From positions 1 through 64,000 of the forward strand of contig NZ_NFJQ01000013.1 in assembly GCF_002159945.1 (NCBI RefSeq): a DNA stretch of 64,000 nucleotides, in the 5' to 3' direction. The position numbers and the translations under genes were made by a program. Origin of the DNA: Cloacibacillus sp. An23 (GTDB lineage Bacteria > Synergistota > Synergistia > Synergistales > Synergistaceae). Under the pieces are notes generated by a model that ran no database searches, had not been told where the DNA came from, and was given only the letters and a program-made list of their open reading frames with translations. Below, in pieces: positions 17,109 through 25,931 of the stretch (its first letter is position 1; each line of letters begins with the position of its first letter).

Positions 17109-17672
17109 ATGTCTCTTATTGGAAAAGAAATAGCCGACTTTACCGTAAACGCATACCACAACGACGAATTCAAGAGCATATCGAAGGCCGACGTGCTCGG
17201 CAAGTGGTCTGTCTTTTTCTTCTATCCGGCGGACTTTACCTTCGTATGCCCGACCGAGCTCAAAGACCTCGCCGACAAGTACGACGACCTGCGCGAGATA
17301 GGCTGCGAGGTCTATTCCGTATCCTGCGACACGCACTTCGTCCACAAGGCGTGGCACGACGCTTCGGATGCCGTCGGTGCCGTCAGGTTCCCGATGCTCG
17401 GCGACCCGACCGGGCAGCTGGCGCGCGACTTTGACGTTATGATAGAGGGCAAAGGTCTCGCCGAGCGCGGCACCTTCGTCGTAAACCCAGAGGGCAAAAT
17501 CTGCGCCTACGAGGTGAACGCCGGCAACGTCGGGCGCGACGCCGACGAGCTCTTCCGCAAGGTACTTGCGCTTCAGTTCGTGGAGAAGTACGGAGACCGC
17601 GTCTGTCCCGCCAAGTGGGCTCCGGGAAAAGAAACTCTCAAACCCGGGATAGATCTTGTCGGCAAGCTTTAG
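17109..17672 (+). CDS. ahpC: Typical 2-Cys peroxiredoxin (AhpC)
   Basis: 187 residues, the standard AhpC length. The peroxidatic Cys is C47 in FTFVCPTE and the resolving Cys is C166 in DRVCPAKW; PMLGDPTG and the Arg in AERGTF complete the active site. It reduces hydrogen peroxide and alkyl hydroperoxides in the cytoplasm. No ahpF is adjacent, so reduction may rely on a thioredoxin- or glutaredoxin-type donor. A near-consensus promoter and strong terminator flank it, so it is a single-gene unit likely expressed at high level. Confidence 0.96.
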   Translation: MSLIGKEIADFTVNAYHNDEFKSISKADVLGKWSVFFFYPADFTFVCPTELKDLADKYDDLREIGCEVYSVSCDTHFVHKAWHDASDAVGAVRFPMLGDPTGQLARDFDVMIEGKGLAERGTFVVNPEGKICAYEVNAGNVGRDADELFRKVLALQFVEKYGDRVCPAKWAPGKETLKPGIDLVGKL

Positions 17673-17701
17673 CAGACGAGCCGCCGGGTATAACAACTGC
17701 A

Positions 17702-17745
17702 AAAACGGCGCCGGAGAGCCTCGCGTCCTCCGGCGCCGTTTTTTT
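17702..17745 (+). terminator. Rho-independent terminator after ahpC
   Basis: A perfect 15-bp stem (left arm 17702-17716, right arm 17728-17742) with an 11-base loop and a run of seven T. It also includes an A-tract on the left, so it could work in both directions. Confidence 0.92.
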
Positions 17746-17871
17746 GCCGGCGATAGTGCCGTGGATGCGTCAAATTCGAATCTGTAAGTGCTTATTTTTG
17801 TCGATATACAGTTTTAAGATGGATATAAATAAAAATAAGCGCGATTTTTTCTAAAAAAATATGCTTAGGCA

Positions 17872-17900
17872 TTGACAATATGATGATATAGGAATATTAT
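17872..17900 (+). promoter_or_regulatory. Sigma-70-type promoter of glnN
   Basis: TTGACA at 17872-17877 and TATTAT at 17895-17900 with a 17-base spacer. Transcription would start near 17907, about 30 bases before the coding start. The region upstream is AT-rich (17800-17870), as expected for an UP-like element. Confidence 0.8.
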
Positions 17901-17938
17901 CTCCGCATTGAATAAACGTTATGCGCGAGGTGATGTTG

Positions 17939-20026
17939 ATGGCAAAGGTGGAAGAAATTTTCGGGTCGATGGTTTTCAACGAGGCGACGATGAAGCAGCG
18001 TCTGCCGAAGGAGACCTATCGGGCGCTGAAAAATTCTGTTAAAGAGGGCACTCCTGTGCCGCGCGACGTTGCAAACGTCGTAGCCAACGCCATGAAAGAC
18101 TGGGCGGTGGAGAAGGGCGCGACGCATTTCACCCACTGGTTCCAGCCTATGACCGGCATTACTGCCGAGAAGCACGACAGCTTTATATCGCCTCTCGACA
18201 ACGGAAGCATCATAATGGAATTTTCTGGGAAGGAGCTCATAAAGGGCGAGCCCGACGCTTCGTCGTTCCCGTCTGGCGGGCTTCGCGTGACTTTCGAGGC
18301 CAGAGGCTATACTGCGTGGGACCCGACCTCCTACGCCTTTATAAAGGAAAACACTCTCTGCATTCCGACGGTCTTCTGCTCTTACGGCGGAGAGGTGCTC
18401 GACAAGAAGACGCCGCTGCTGCGCTCCATGGAGGTCATGAACACGCAGGCTCTGCGTATACTGCGCCTCTTCGGCAACGCTTCGGTCACACACGTCACGA
18501 CCACTGTCGGCCCGGAGCAGGAATATTTCCTCATAGACAAGGAACTTTATAAGAAGCGCAAGGATCTGCGCTATACCGGGCGTACGCTCTTCGGCGCGAA
18601 GCCGCCTAAGGGGCAGGAACTGGACGACCACTACTTCGGCGCTATAAAGCCGCGCGTCGCGAAGTTCATGGCCGAGCTCGACGAAGAGCTATGGAAGCTC
18701 GGCATCATGGCGAAGACCGAGCACAATGAGGTCGCGCCGTCGCAGCACGAGCTCGCGCCTGTGTTCAGCGACACAAACATCGGCTGCGACCACAACCAGC
18801 TCACTATGGAGATGATGAAGAAGGTCGCGGACCGCAACGGCCTCGTATGCCTGCTCCACGAAAAGCCGTTCGCCGACGTGAACGGCTCCGGCAAACACGT
18901 CAACTGGTCGATAGCGACCGACACCGGCGTGAATCTTCTCGACCCCGGGAAGACGCCGTCGGAGAACGCGCAGTTCCTGCTGTTCCTCTGCGCCGTCATA
19001 AAGGGCGTTGACGAATATCAGGACATGCTGCGCGCGACCGTCGCGACCGCGGCGAACGACCACAGGCTCGGCGGCAACGAAGCGCCGCCGGCGGTCATAT
19101 CGATGTTCATCGGCTCGGAACTCACGGAGATACTCACGGCGATAGAGGAAGGCCGCCCCTACAACGGTCGCGCCGCGAGCCACATGAACATCGGCGTAGA
19201 CATGCTGCCCGTGTTCCGCAAGGACGCTACAGACCGCAACAGGACGTCGCCGTTCGCCTTCACTGGGAATAAGTTTGAATTCAGGATGCTCGGCTCGAGC
19301 CAGTCGATAGCCGGCCCGTGCATCGTCCTCAATACGGTCGTAGCCGAAGAGCTCGAACAGTTCGCCGACGCGCTCGAGGGCGCTGAGGATTTCAACGCCG
19401 CGCTCAACGAGCTTATTCGCAAGACGATCCGCGAGCATAAACGCATACTCTTCGACGGCAACGGCTACGACGATTCGTGGATAGAAGAGGCGGAGCGCCG
19501 CGGGCTGTCGAATTACCGCACTACGCCGGAAGCTATGCCTCATTATGTCGACGCGAAGAATATAGCGCTTTTCTCGAAGCACAAGGTCTTTACGGAAGTC
19601 GAGATGCGTTCGCGCTGCGAGGTGCATCTTGAGAATTATTGCAAGGTAATCCGCATCGAGGCTCTTACGATGGCGGAAATGGTTCGCAAGGATATAATCC
19701 CGGCGTCGTACACCTACCTTAAACGTCTCAGCGAGACCGCGGTGGCGATAAAGACGGCCTGCCCGGATGTAGACTGCGTGATGGAGATAAACATGCTTAA
19801 GCATCTGCGCGGCTACACCGATTCGCTTTACATGGACCTCGGCAGGCTTGACGAGGCGCTTGCCTCCGTCCCGGAGGCGGGCGAGCTTGAAAAGGCGGTT
19901 TATTATAAGGACAAGGTCATTCCGATAATGGAGGCGCTGCGCGCTGCGGCCGACGAGATAGAGAAGTTCGTCGGGGAAAAGTACTGGCCGTACCCGACTT
20001 ACGGAGAGCTGCTATACAGCGTATAA
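17939..20026 (+). CDS. glnN: Glutamine synthetase type III
   Basis: 695 residues, the size of GSIII enzymes rather than GSI (about 450). It joins ammonia to glutamate with ATP. Landmarks are [21 protein letters not shown] near residue 105, [11 protein letters not shown] near residue 193, [13 protein letters not shown] near residue 270 and [11 protein letters not shown] near residue 320. In-frame ATGs occur at 17921, 17933 and 17939; the last is chosen because GAGGTG ends 6 bases before it. It is a single-gene unit with its own promoter and terminator. Many GC-rich anaerobes use GSIII as sole or second glutamine synthetase. Confidence 0.95.
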   Translation: MAKVEEIFGSMVFNEATMKQRLPKETYRALKNSVKEGTPVPRDVANVVANAMKDWAVEKGATHFTHWFQPMTGITAEKHDSFISPLDNGSIIMEFSGKELIKGEPDASSFPSGGLRVTFEARGYTAWDPTSYAFIKENTLCIPTVFCSYGGEVLDKKTPLLRSMEVMNTQALRILRLFGNASVTHVTTTVGPEQEYFLIDKELYKKRKDLRYTGRTLFGAKPPKGQELDDHYFGAIKPRVAKFMAELDEELWKLGIMAKTEHNEVAPSQHELAPVFSDTNIGCDHNQLTMEMMKKVADRNGLVCLLHEKPFADVNGSGKHVNWSIATDTGVNLLDPGKTPSENAQFLLFLCAVIKGVDEYQDMLRATVATAANDHRLGGNEAPPAVISMFIGSELTEILTAIEEGRPYNGRAASHMNIGVDMLPVFRKDATDRNRTSPFAFTGNKFEFRMLGSSQSIAGPCIVLNTVVAEELEQFADALEGAEDFNAALNELIRKTIREHKRILFDGNGYDDSWIEEAERRGLSNYRTTPEAMPHYVDAKNIALFSKHKVFTEVEMRSRCEVHLENYCKVIRIEALTMAEMVRKDIIPASYTYLKRLSETAVAIKTACPDVDCVMEINMLKHLRGYTDSLYMDLGRLDEALASVPEAGELEKAVYYKDKVIPIMEALRAAADEIEKFVGEKYWPYPTYGELLYSV

Positions 20027-20045
20027 AAACCCCTTACTGTGCAAT

Positions 20046-20088
20046 GGGGCGGGGCGTTTCGGCGACGGAGCGTCCCGCCCCGCTTTTT
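20046..20088 (+). terminator. Rho-independent terminator after glnN
   Basis: GGGGCGGGGCG (20046-20056) pairs with CGTCCCGCCCC (20071-20081) with one G-U pair, followed by a T tract at 20084-20088. Confidence 0.85.
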
Positions 20089-20189
20089 GCGCGCTTCAGC
20101 AGAGGAGCGTGGCTTTTACGATTCGCGGCGGAGCGCCGTCAATAAAAAAGCCGCCCTATTGGAAGGCGGAGATACAAAGCCGGCAAAAA

Positions 20190-20243
20190 CGAGGCGGCCC
20201 GCGAATCCGTGATTAAAGCGGGTTTACGGGCCGTCCTTTTTTG
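20190..20243. terminator. Bidirectional hairpin terminator between glnN and the SDR gene
   Basis: GGCGGCCCG at 20193-20201 pairs with CGGGCCGTC at 20227-20235. The + side ends in TTTTTT, and on the - strand the stem is followed by CGTTTTT. It most likely ends the convergent SDR gene transcript. A smaller CCGCC/GGCGG hairpin lies just upstream at about 20153-20168. Confidence 0.7.
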
Positions 20244-20277
20244 ACCTATCGCTTTTAGCGCCGGACGTGCGGAATTT

Positions 20278-21108
20278 TTATGCCGAAGGTTTCAGCGGGC
20301 CGTAGAAGTACGAGGCCGTAGCTCCGCCGTCCACAAGGAAGTCCGAGCCTGTGATGAAAGCGCCCTTATCGCTCATCAGAAGCTCCGCTACGTTCGCCAC
20401 CTCGTCCGCCGTGCCCGGGCGCCCCGCGGGGCATTTCGCGAACATGTTTTTATAGAAATCGCCGCGCGGGCCGTTAAACTCGTCCAGCGCGAGCGGAGTC
20501 ACGATGATGCCCGGCGAGATGGAATTTATGCGCGCGCCCCTCGAGCCCCACTTGACCGCCTCGGCCATGACGCGCTTGACGTTGCAGCGCTTCGCCATCT
20601 GATAGGCGTGCAGTGTGTCGCGTATGTTTCCCGGCTGAAGCATGTCGAGCTTCAGCAGTTCTTCGGCCGGAGTGCATGCAAGCAGCTCGTCCTGCTCCGG
20701 CGTGAGGGCCGGCATCCTGTGCCCGGACTGACTTGAAATCGTTACGCCGGCGCCGCCCGCTGCGATGACCTTTCCAACCTCTTCGAGCAGGACCGCGGTC
20801 CCGTAGAGGTCTACCTTCAGTATCGTCTCTATGGAAGCCTGGCTCGGCGATACGCCGGCGGCGTTCACGAGCATTTTTATCTCGCCGTGCTTTTGCGCCT
20901 CTCCTATCAGCTTTTTGACAGAATCGCGCGACGCGAGGTCCGTTTCCATTGGCTCCGCGTCGAAGCCTGCCTCGTTCATTATCTTGGCTATCGCCTCGGC
21001 GTTTGCCGGCTTTTTGTCACCGATTATTATTTTCATGCCCGTTCCCATGCGGCGCGCGATGGCCATGCCTATCTGCCCCGCGCCCGCCAGTATCATTACT
21101 GCTTTCAT
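20278..21108 (-). CDS. Short-chain dehydrogenase/reductase
   Basis: 276 residues. The cofactor loop is AGAGQIG near residue 8 and a D in the GD(K) turn near residue 31 suggests NAD preference; NAAG appears near residue 82. The catalytic YxxxK is present as YQMAK near residue 168 and the C-terminus has ITGSDFLVDGGAT, the usual SDR end. An insert of about 25 residues (around 130-160) separates strand 5 from the active-site Tyr. Substrate unknown. It is separated by 35 bases from the flavodoxin gene transcribed in the same direction. Confidence 0.85.
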   Translation of the reverse strand: MKAVMILAGAGQIGMAIARRMGTGMKIIIGDKKPANAEAIAKIMNEAGFDAEPMETDLASRDSVKKLIGEAQKHGEIKMLVNAAGVSPSQASIETILKVDLYGTAVLLEEVGKVIAAGGAGVTISSQSGHRMPALTPEQDELLACTPAEELLKLDMLQPGNIRDTLHAYQMAKRCNVKRVMAEAVKWGSRGARINSISPGIIVTPLALDEFNGPRGDFYKNMFAKCPAGRPGTADEVANVAELLMSDKGAFITGSDFLVDGGATASYFYGPLKPSA

Positions 21109-21143
21109 GTGACGCTTCCTCCCTTATGTTCCGTCAAATATTC

Positions 21144-21671
21144 TTAACGCGCCTCGCCGAGGCTTTTTAACCATTCTTCGATTTTCGCGCGCGATGAAGA
21201 AACCTCTGCGCCGTGGATGGCGAGCCCTCTCTCGACCTTTGCGCCGGGGCAGAGCTTCTTCAGATCGCGCTCGCTGTTCCCCATTCCGCTTCCTTCGTTC
21301 GTGCAGAACGGCATTATACGCTTGCCGGACATGTCGTAGCGCCCGAGGAAGGCGAACATAGCCATAGGCATAGTTCCCCACCAGTTCGGATAGCCGACGA
21401 ATATGTCGGAGTAGCCGTCCATGTTTTCAACGAAACTTTTCAGCTCCGGCCTCGCATTGTCTCTGAGTTCTTTCTTCGCGGCCTCCGTGCAGGCGTAGTA
21501 GTCCGCGGGATACGGCTTGACGGTCTCCACCTCGAAGAGCCTGCCGCCCGTCGCCTCGGCTATTATCTCGGCTGCGGCCTCGGTGTTGCCTTTCGCCAGG
21601 TTTTTTATTTCTCCGTTCCAGTAATTTTCTCCTTTGCGTGAGTAGTAAACTATGAGGATTTTATTCTGCAT
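21144..21671 (-). CDS. Flavodoxin-like protein
   Basis: 175 residues from the ATG at 21671. The frame is open far upstream but only this start begins at the flavodoxin first strand (KILIVYYSRKGEN). The FMN loop after it is longer than usual (GNTEAAAEII near residue 28), and GYPNWWGTMPM near residue 97 is the flavodoxin_4-type signature that contacts FMN. Such proteins are electron carriers or NADPH-dependent reductases. An AAAGGCGG site precedes the start. It is one of two flavodoxin_4-type proteins in the window (the other starts at 56189). Confidence 0.85.
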   Translation of the reverse strand: MQNKILIVYYSRKGENYWNGEIKNLAKGNTEAAAEIIAEATGGRLFEVETVKPYPADYYACTEAAKKELRDNARPELKSFVENMDGYSDIFVGYPNWWGTMPMAMFAFLGRYDMSGKRIMPFCTNEGSGMGNSERDLKKLCPGAKVERGLAIHGAEVSSSRAKIEEWLKSLGEAR

Positions 21672-21847
21672 CGGTTCCGTCGCCGCCTTTCTTACGATTA
21701 TTTTATGGCGGCGGCGGAATAATACAATTCCGCTGTCGAATGCGTCGGATAAGCGTTTCTTATGCGCGGGGCCCGAAAACGTGGAAGCCGGCCCCGAAGG
21801 CCGGCTTTTGCTTATTTTTGTGAGGGCGCGTCCGCTCCGCGGGCGCG

Positions 21848-22003
21848 TTATTCGTCTTTCTGCTTTTCGTCCTCGAAGGGTATCTTGTGCTCTTCCGCAC
21901 ATTCGTAGCAGATTACGACGGTTTCGCCGTTTTCGTCCAGCGCCTCGTGGAAGAGGTCGCAGCATTCGCGCAGCGGTTTCTGACATATCGCGCATCTAAG
22001 CAT
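21848..22003 (-). CDS. 51-residue double-CxxC protein (putative zinc ribbon), coupled to flavin reductase
   Basis: The - strand frame from ATG at 22003 to TAA at 21848 encodes 51 residues. It starts MLRCAICQKPL and has a second pair CYEC near residues 32-35, i.e. Cys4/Cys7 and Cys32/Cys35, the spacing of a treble-clef or ribbon zinc site, then an acidic, lysine-rich tail ending EDEKQKDE. Its ATG directly abuts the TAA of the flavin reductase gene with no intervening base, indicating translational coupling. Function unknown; a metal- or partner-binding accessory to the flavin reductase is an inference from position. Confidence 0.7.
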   Translation of the reverse strand: MLRCAICQKPLRECCDLFHEALDENGETVVICYECAEEHKIPFEDEKQKDE

Positions 22004-22549
22004 TTATCTTTTCGCCTCCTGTTTCTTCCGGACGGAAAATCCGAATTTTCCAAGCTCGCGGCCCAGCGCGCGGTAGCTCCCGTGGACGTATGCGACGAGG
22101 CCGGCGCGGTCCAGGCGGAGCGTGCCCCTCGCGTCGAGCAGCGATTCGTTGACGTTTACGGCGATCACCCTCGCGAGGAACATGTCGTGGCTTCCGAGCT
22201 GCAGGCATTGTTCAACGCGGCATTCTATATTCACCGGGCTTTCCGCTATGAGCGGCGCGGAGACCGCGGACGCCGGCGCTGGCGTTAGGCGGCATAGGCG
22301 GAACTTCTGCACGTCGCGCCCGGACTTCACTCCGCATAGGTCGGCGGCGCGAGTCAGCCGTTCCGTCGTGAGGTTTATAACAAATTCTCCGCTCTCTTTT
22401 ATCATCGCGTGGGAATATCGCTCGGGACGGACCGACACGTACGTCATCGGCGGCTCGCTGTTTACCGTACCCGTCCACGCAGCCGTGATGATGTTCGGCT
22501 TTTCCATTGTGCCGCACGACACCATTACCGGCGGCAGCGGATAGAGCAT
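22004..22549 (-). CDS. Flavin reductase family protein (FMN-binding split barrel)
   Basis: 181 residues from the only ATG. Conserved features are PVMVSCG near residue 8, NIITAAWTG near residue 19 and HDMFLARV near residue 122, typical of the FMN-binding split barrel flavin reductase group common in anaerobes. Family homology runs upstream of the ATG: the in-frame codons before it read TLPKLTWKPGT, the usual N-terminus of the family, and the only sensible initiator there is a CTG at 22577-22579, placed 9 bases after AAGGAG. The true protein is probably 191 residues starting at 22579. It is followed without gap by the 51-residue Cys protein. Confidence 0.85.
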   Translation of the reverse strand: MLYPLPPVMVSCGTMEKPNIITAAWTGTVNSEPPMTYVSVRPERYSHAMIKESGEFVINLTTERLTRAADLCGVKSGRDVQKFRLCRLTPAPASAVSAPLIAESPVNIECRVEQCLQLGSHDMFLARVIAVNVNESLLDARGTLRLDRAGLVAYVHGSYRALGRELGKFGFSVRKKQEAKR

Positions 22550-22719
22550 TGTGCCGGGTTTCCACGTTAGCTTCGGCAGGGTGAATCTCTCCTTCGTCTT
22601 TTATCTGAACGGGGAATTTTTTATTCCCGCTTAGGTTATTATAGTACGTTAAGGGCTTTAGCGCTAAAATTATTCTGCGCGCGTTTCGCGCTGCGAGTTT
22701 CTGGAAAGGAAGTTGTTTC

Positions 22720-23640
22720 ATGGCTTGTTCGGAGCTTTTTCCCGGTTTTTATAAAATAAATCTCCCGATACCGCGCGGCGGCTTCGAGTCTTTTCTCGAC
22801 GGCTGGTTCATAAAGGACGAAGCGCGCGGTCAAAACATACTTGTCGAGACCGGACCGGCGAGCGCCGCGGCTGAGCTTTTCCGCAGTCTTGAAGAGCTCG
22901 GCGGCCCGAGCGTAGATTATCTGATATATACGCACATACACCTCGACCACGCCGGGGGAGCGGGGCAGTTTATACGCCGTTATGGAAAGACGAAGGTGCT
23001 CGCCCCGTCAAAGGGGCGTCCGCATCTTATAGACCCGTCGAAACTCATCGCCGGAAGCCGCGCGACGCTCGGCGGCCTGTGCGACGTCTACGGCGAGCCG
23101 CTTCCCGTTCCGGCGGAGAATATGCTCGGCGACGGCGACGAAATACCCGGGCTGACTGTGATAGACACTCCGGGCCACGCTCCGCACCACAGCTCGTATA
23201 TTTACGAACTCGGCGGGCGCAGGATACTCTTCGCCGGCGAGGCCGCTGGCTGCTGGTTCCGCCTCGAGGACGGAAGTTATTTCACGCGCCCGGCGACACC
23301 GCATAAATTCTATTACGACACGGCTATGGCGTCGCTTGAAAAGCTGCATGCGCTGGACGATATAGACATGGTATGCTTCCCGCATTCCGGCTGGCTCGCT
23401 GATGCTCGCCCGGCCTTCGAGCGCGCGAAAAAACAGATGGAGCTGTGGCTCGAGATACTTTCCGCGCTCCCGCCCGAAGCCGGACGCGAAGAGGCGGCCG
23501 CAGAGCTTTTGAAGAAAGATCCCGTTATGGCGAAGCTAAAAAAGCTGCCCGAGAACGTCAGAAAAAGGGAGTCGTTCTTCATTGGGCAGTCGGCTAACGG
23601 CTATCTCGGCTGGATACGGAGAACCGCGGCCGCGCGGTAA
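22720..23640 (+). CDS. MBL-fold metallo-hydrolase
   Basis: 306 residues. The motif HIHLDH occurs near residue 73, a further His in DTPGHAPHH near residue 150, an Asp/Glu segment in LFAGEAAG near residue 171 and HSG near residue 228. This is the glyoxalase II/hydroxyacyl hydrolase-like arrangement of the metallo-beta-lactamase fold with a C-terminal helical extension of about 70 residues. Substrate unknown. GGAAAGGAAG precedes the ATG. The NSS transporter starts 21 bases downstream, so the two may share a transcript. Confidence 0.87.
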   Translation: MACSELFPGFYKINLPIPRGGFESFLDGWFIKDEARGQNILVETGPASAAAELFRSLEELGGPSVDYLIYTHIHLDHAGGAGQFIRRYGKTKVLAPSKGRPHLIDPSKLIAGSRATLGGLCDVYGEPLPVPAENMLGDGDEIPGLTVIDTPGHAPHHSSYIYELGGRRILFAGEAAGCWFRLEDGSYFTRPATPHKFYYDTAMASLEKLHALDDIDMVCFPHSGWLADARPAFERAKKQMELWLEILSALPPEAGREEAAAELLKKDPVMAKLKKLPENVRKRESFFIGQSANGYLGWIRRTAAAR

Positions 23641-23661
23641 ACTGCGAAAGGATTGGTACAT

Positions 23662-25002
23662 TTGGGAAAAGATAAAAGCATGGGCGGCGTTGAAAGCCGC
23701 GACCAGTGGGGCAGCCGCTGGGGGTTCATCATCGCCTGCGTCGGCTCCGCCGTCGGCATGGCGAACGTCTGGGCTTTTCCTTACCGCGCCGCGAGGTACG
23801 GCGGCTCGTCGTACCTCATACCATATATAATCTGCGTCGTTGTGCTGGGCTGCACTGGCGTCGTCTCCGAGATAGCCTTCGGGCGCTGGGGGCGCAGCGG
23901 CCCGTACGCGACGTTCCGCAAGGCGCTCACTGAGCGCGGCAGGCCCTTCAAAAATATCGGCATCATCCCCGTCTTAGGTTCCTTCGCGATGGCTACCGGC
24001 TACGCGATAATAATGGGGTGGGTGCTGCGCTATCTCTGGGGTTCGCTTTCGGGCGCCATGTTCGCGGCAGAGGACGTCGGAGCATATTTCGGCGCGATAT
24101 GCGGCGACTTCGGCAGCTTCGGCTGGCACATGCTCGCCCTCGGCCTCGGCTTCGCGATGGCTACGGCCGGAATATCCAAGAGCATCGAGCGAGTCTGCAA
24201 GGTTATGATGCCGCTCTTCTATGTAATGTTCATCTATATGGCTGTGCGCGTCGCCATGATGCCAGGCGCGTCCGAGGGCTACAAGTATCTCTTTATACTT
24301 CCCGACACGGCGCACCTGCTTGATCCAGAGACGTGGATTTTCGCGCTCGGGCAGGCCTTTTTCTCGCTCTCGCTCGCGGGCAACGGGACGATCGTCTACG
24401 GCTCGTACCTCGATAAGAAAGAAAACGTGCTGTTCTGTTCCATGAACATCGCGGTATTCGACACGCTTGCGGCCATGCTCGCCGCGATAGTCGTCATTCC
24501 GGCGGTATTCGCCTTCGGCCTCGACCCTGCCTCCGGGCCGCCGCTCATGTTCATAACCCTGCCGATGATTTTCCGCGAAATGACGGGCGGCGCGATGTTT
24601 GCGATAATATTCTTCGCAGCGATACTTTTCGCTGCCGCCACATCGCTCGTGAATCTCTTTGAAACTCCGATAGAGATGATACAGGAACGTTTCCGCCTCT
24701 CGCGCCCGCGCGCGGTCGGCCTCGTCATAGCGGTCTCTGCGCTCTGCGGAATCTTTCTTGAAAACGGAAACGTAATCGGTGAATGGATGGACGTCGTGTC
24801 GATTTACGTCTGTCCCGTCGGCGCTTTCATAGCGGCCTTCATTTTCTACTGGATAATGGGGCCGCGCTTCGCTGAGAAACAGATCGGCCTAGGAAGAAAC
24901 GGCGCGGTTCCAGCGTGGCTGATGCCGCTCGGCAAATATCTCTACTGCGGCATAGCGCTGCTCGTACTGGCGTTAGGCATAATGCTCGGCGGCATAGGCT
25001 AA
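23662..25002 (+). CDS. Neurotransmitter:sodium symporter (NSS/SNF) family transporter
   Basis: 446 residues, 11-12 membrane segments. The family start WGSRWGFIIACVGSAVGMANVWAFP-type TM1, with the unwound GSAVGMANVW substrate/Na+ site, is clear near residues 25-40. Bacterial members (LeuT, TnaT, MhsT) take up amino acids with Na+. The TTG at 23662 is taken as start because AAAGGA at 23646-23651 is 10 bases before it; an upstream TTG at 23653 lies too close. The ferritin-CCC1 gene follows after 17 bases. No MetS-type small subunit is seen. Confidence 0.92.
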   Translation: MGKDKSMGGVESRDQWGSRWGFIIACVGSAVGMANVWAFPYRAARYGGSSYLIPYIICVVVLGCTGVVSEIAFGRWGRSGPYATFRKALTERGRPFKNIGIIPVLGSFAMATGYAIIMGWVLRYLWGSLSGAMFAAEDVGAYFGAICGDFGSFGWHMLALGLGFAMATAGISKSIERVCKVMMPLFYVMFIYMAVRVAMMPGASEGYKYLFILPDTAHLLDPETWIFALGQAFFSLSLAGNGTIVYGSYLDKKENVLFCSMNIAVFDTLAAMLAAIVVIPAVFAFGLDPASGPPLMFITLPMIFREMTGGAMFAIIFFAAILFAAATSLVNLFETPIEMIQERFRLSRPRAVGLVIAVSALCGIFLENGNVIGEWMDVVSIYVCPVGAFIAAFIFYWIMGPRFAEKQIGLGRNGAVPAWLMPLGKYLYCGIALLVLALGIMLGGIG

Positions 25003-25019
25003 TACAGGAGGATTGTGAT

Positions 25020-25883
25020 ATGAACGAAACATCGCTCGCCGCGATAAAGGCGATGCAGCTCGGAGAAATAACGGAACACGTGATATACGGCTACATGGCG
25101 CGCCGCGTAGGCGGCGATAACGGGAAAACGCTCGCGCGCATAGCGGCCGAGGAAAAACGGCACGCCGAGATATGGAGCGGCTTCACCGGCGAAATGCCGA
25201 AGCCCAATCTCGTCAAGGTCACGCTTTACAGACTCTGCGGCCTGATCTTCGGACTCACCTTCGTCATAAACATGATGGAGACGGGCGAGCAGAAGGCCCA
25301 GGCTGAATACGCAAAAATCGCGGAGGCCGCTCCGGTGGCGCTCGACATATTCAAACAGGAAGAAGAACACGAACAGGCGCTCATCGCGATGATAGACGAC
25401 GAGCGGCTCCAGTACATCAGCTCGATGGTACTCGGCATCAACGACGCTCTCGTCGAGCTGACCGGCGCGCTCGCCGGCTTCACATTCGCGCTCGGCGACT
25501 CAGCAGTGATCTGCATGGCCGGGTTCATCACGGGCAGCGCCGCGACTCTGTCGATGGCGGCGTCGGAGTACCTCTCGAAGAAAAACGACCCGTCCGAGAA
25601 ACAACCGCTGAAAGCCGCAGTCTACACCGGCCTCGCCTACATGTTCGCCGTCTGTATGCTGCTCGCCCCGTACGCGTTGATTCCCTCGCCTCTCGTAGCG
25701 CTCGGCGGATGCCTGCTCAGCGCCGCCTTTGTTATATTCATCTTCACCTTCTACGTCTCCGTAGTGCGCAAAGAGCCGTTCGCTCCCGCCTTCCGCGAGA
25801 TGATATGTATCAGCTTCGGCGTCGCCGCCGTCTCGTTCGTCATCGGCTGGGGCGCGCAGCGGCTGCTCGGAATTTCGATGTAA
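25020..25883 (+). CDS. Ferritin-like/rubrerythrin domain fused to VIT1/CCC1 transporter
   Basis: 287 residues from the ATG at 25020, preceded by an excellent AGGAGGA site; the frame is open upstream but that part overlaps the transporter. Residues 1-125 form a ferritin-like four-helix domain with di-iron type ligands (E in GEITEHV, EEKRH near residue 41, EEEHE near residue 115). Residues 135-287 hold about five membrane helices with the CCC1 motif GINDALVELTGALAG. In related fusions the soluble domain binds iron or manganese and the membrane part exports the metal. The role in metal detoxification is inferred. Confidence 0.87.
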   Translation: MNETSLAAIKAMQLGEITEHVIYGYMARRVGGDNGKTLARIAAEEKRHAEIWSGFTGEMPKPNLVKVTLYRLCGLIFGLTFVINMMETGEQKAQAEYAKIAEAAPVALDIFKQEEEHEQALIAMIDDERLQYISSMVLGINDALVELTGALAGFTFALGDSAVICMAGFITGSAATLSMAASEYLSKKNDPSEKQPLKAAVYTGLAYMFAVCMLLAPYALIPSPLVALGGCLLSAAFVIFIFTFYVSVVRKEPFAPAFREMICISFGVAAVSFVIGWGAQRLLGISM

Positions 25884-25931
25884 TAGGGGAAGACGAACTA
25901 AAAGACGCGCCGCGGCGTGAATACGGGGACG

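Noticed and set aside
20101-20250. Possible CRISPR or small repeat array in the GC-rich hairpins after glnN
   Set aside because: The hairpins differ from each other and there is no regular repeat-spacer pattern.
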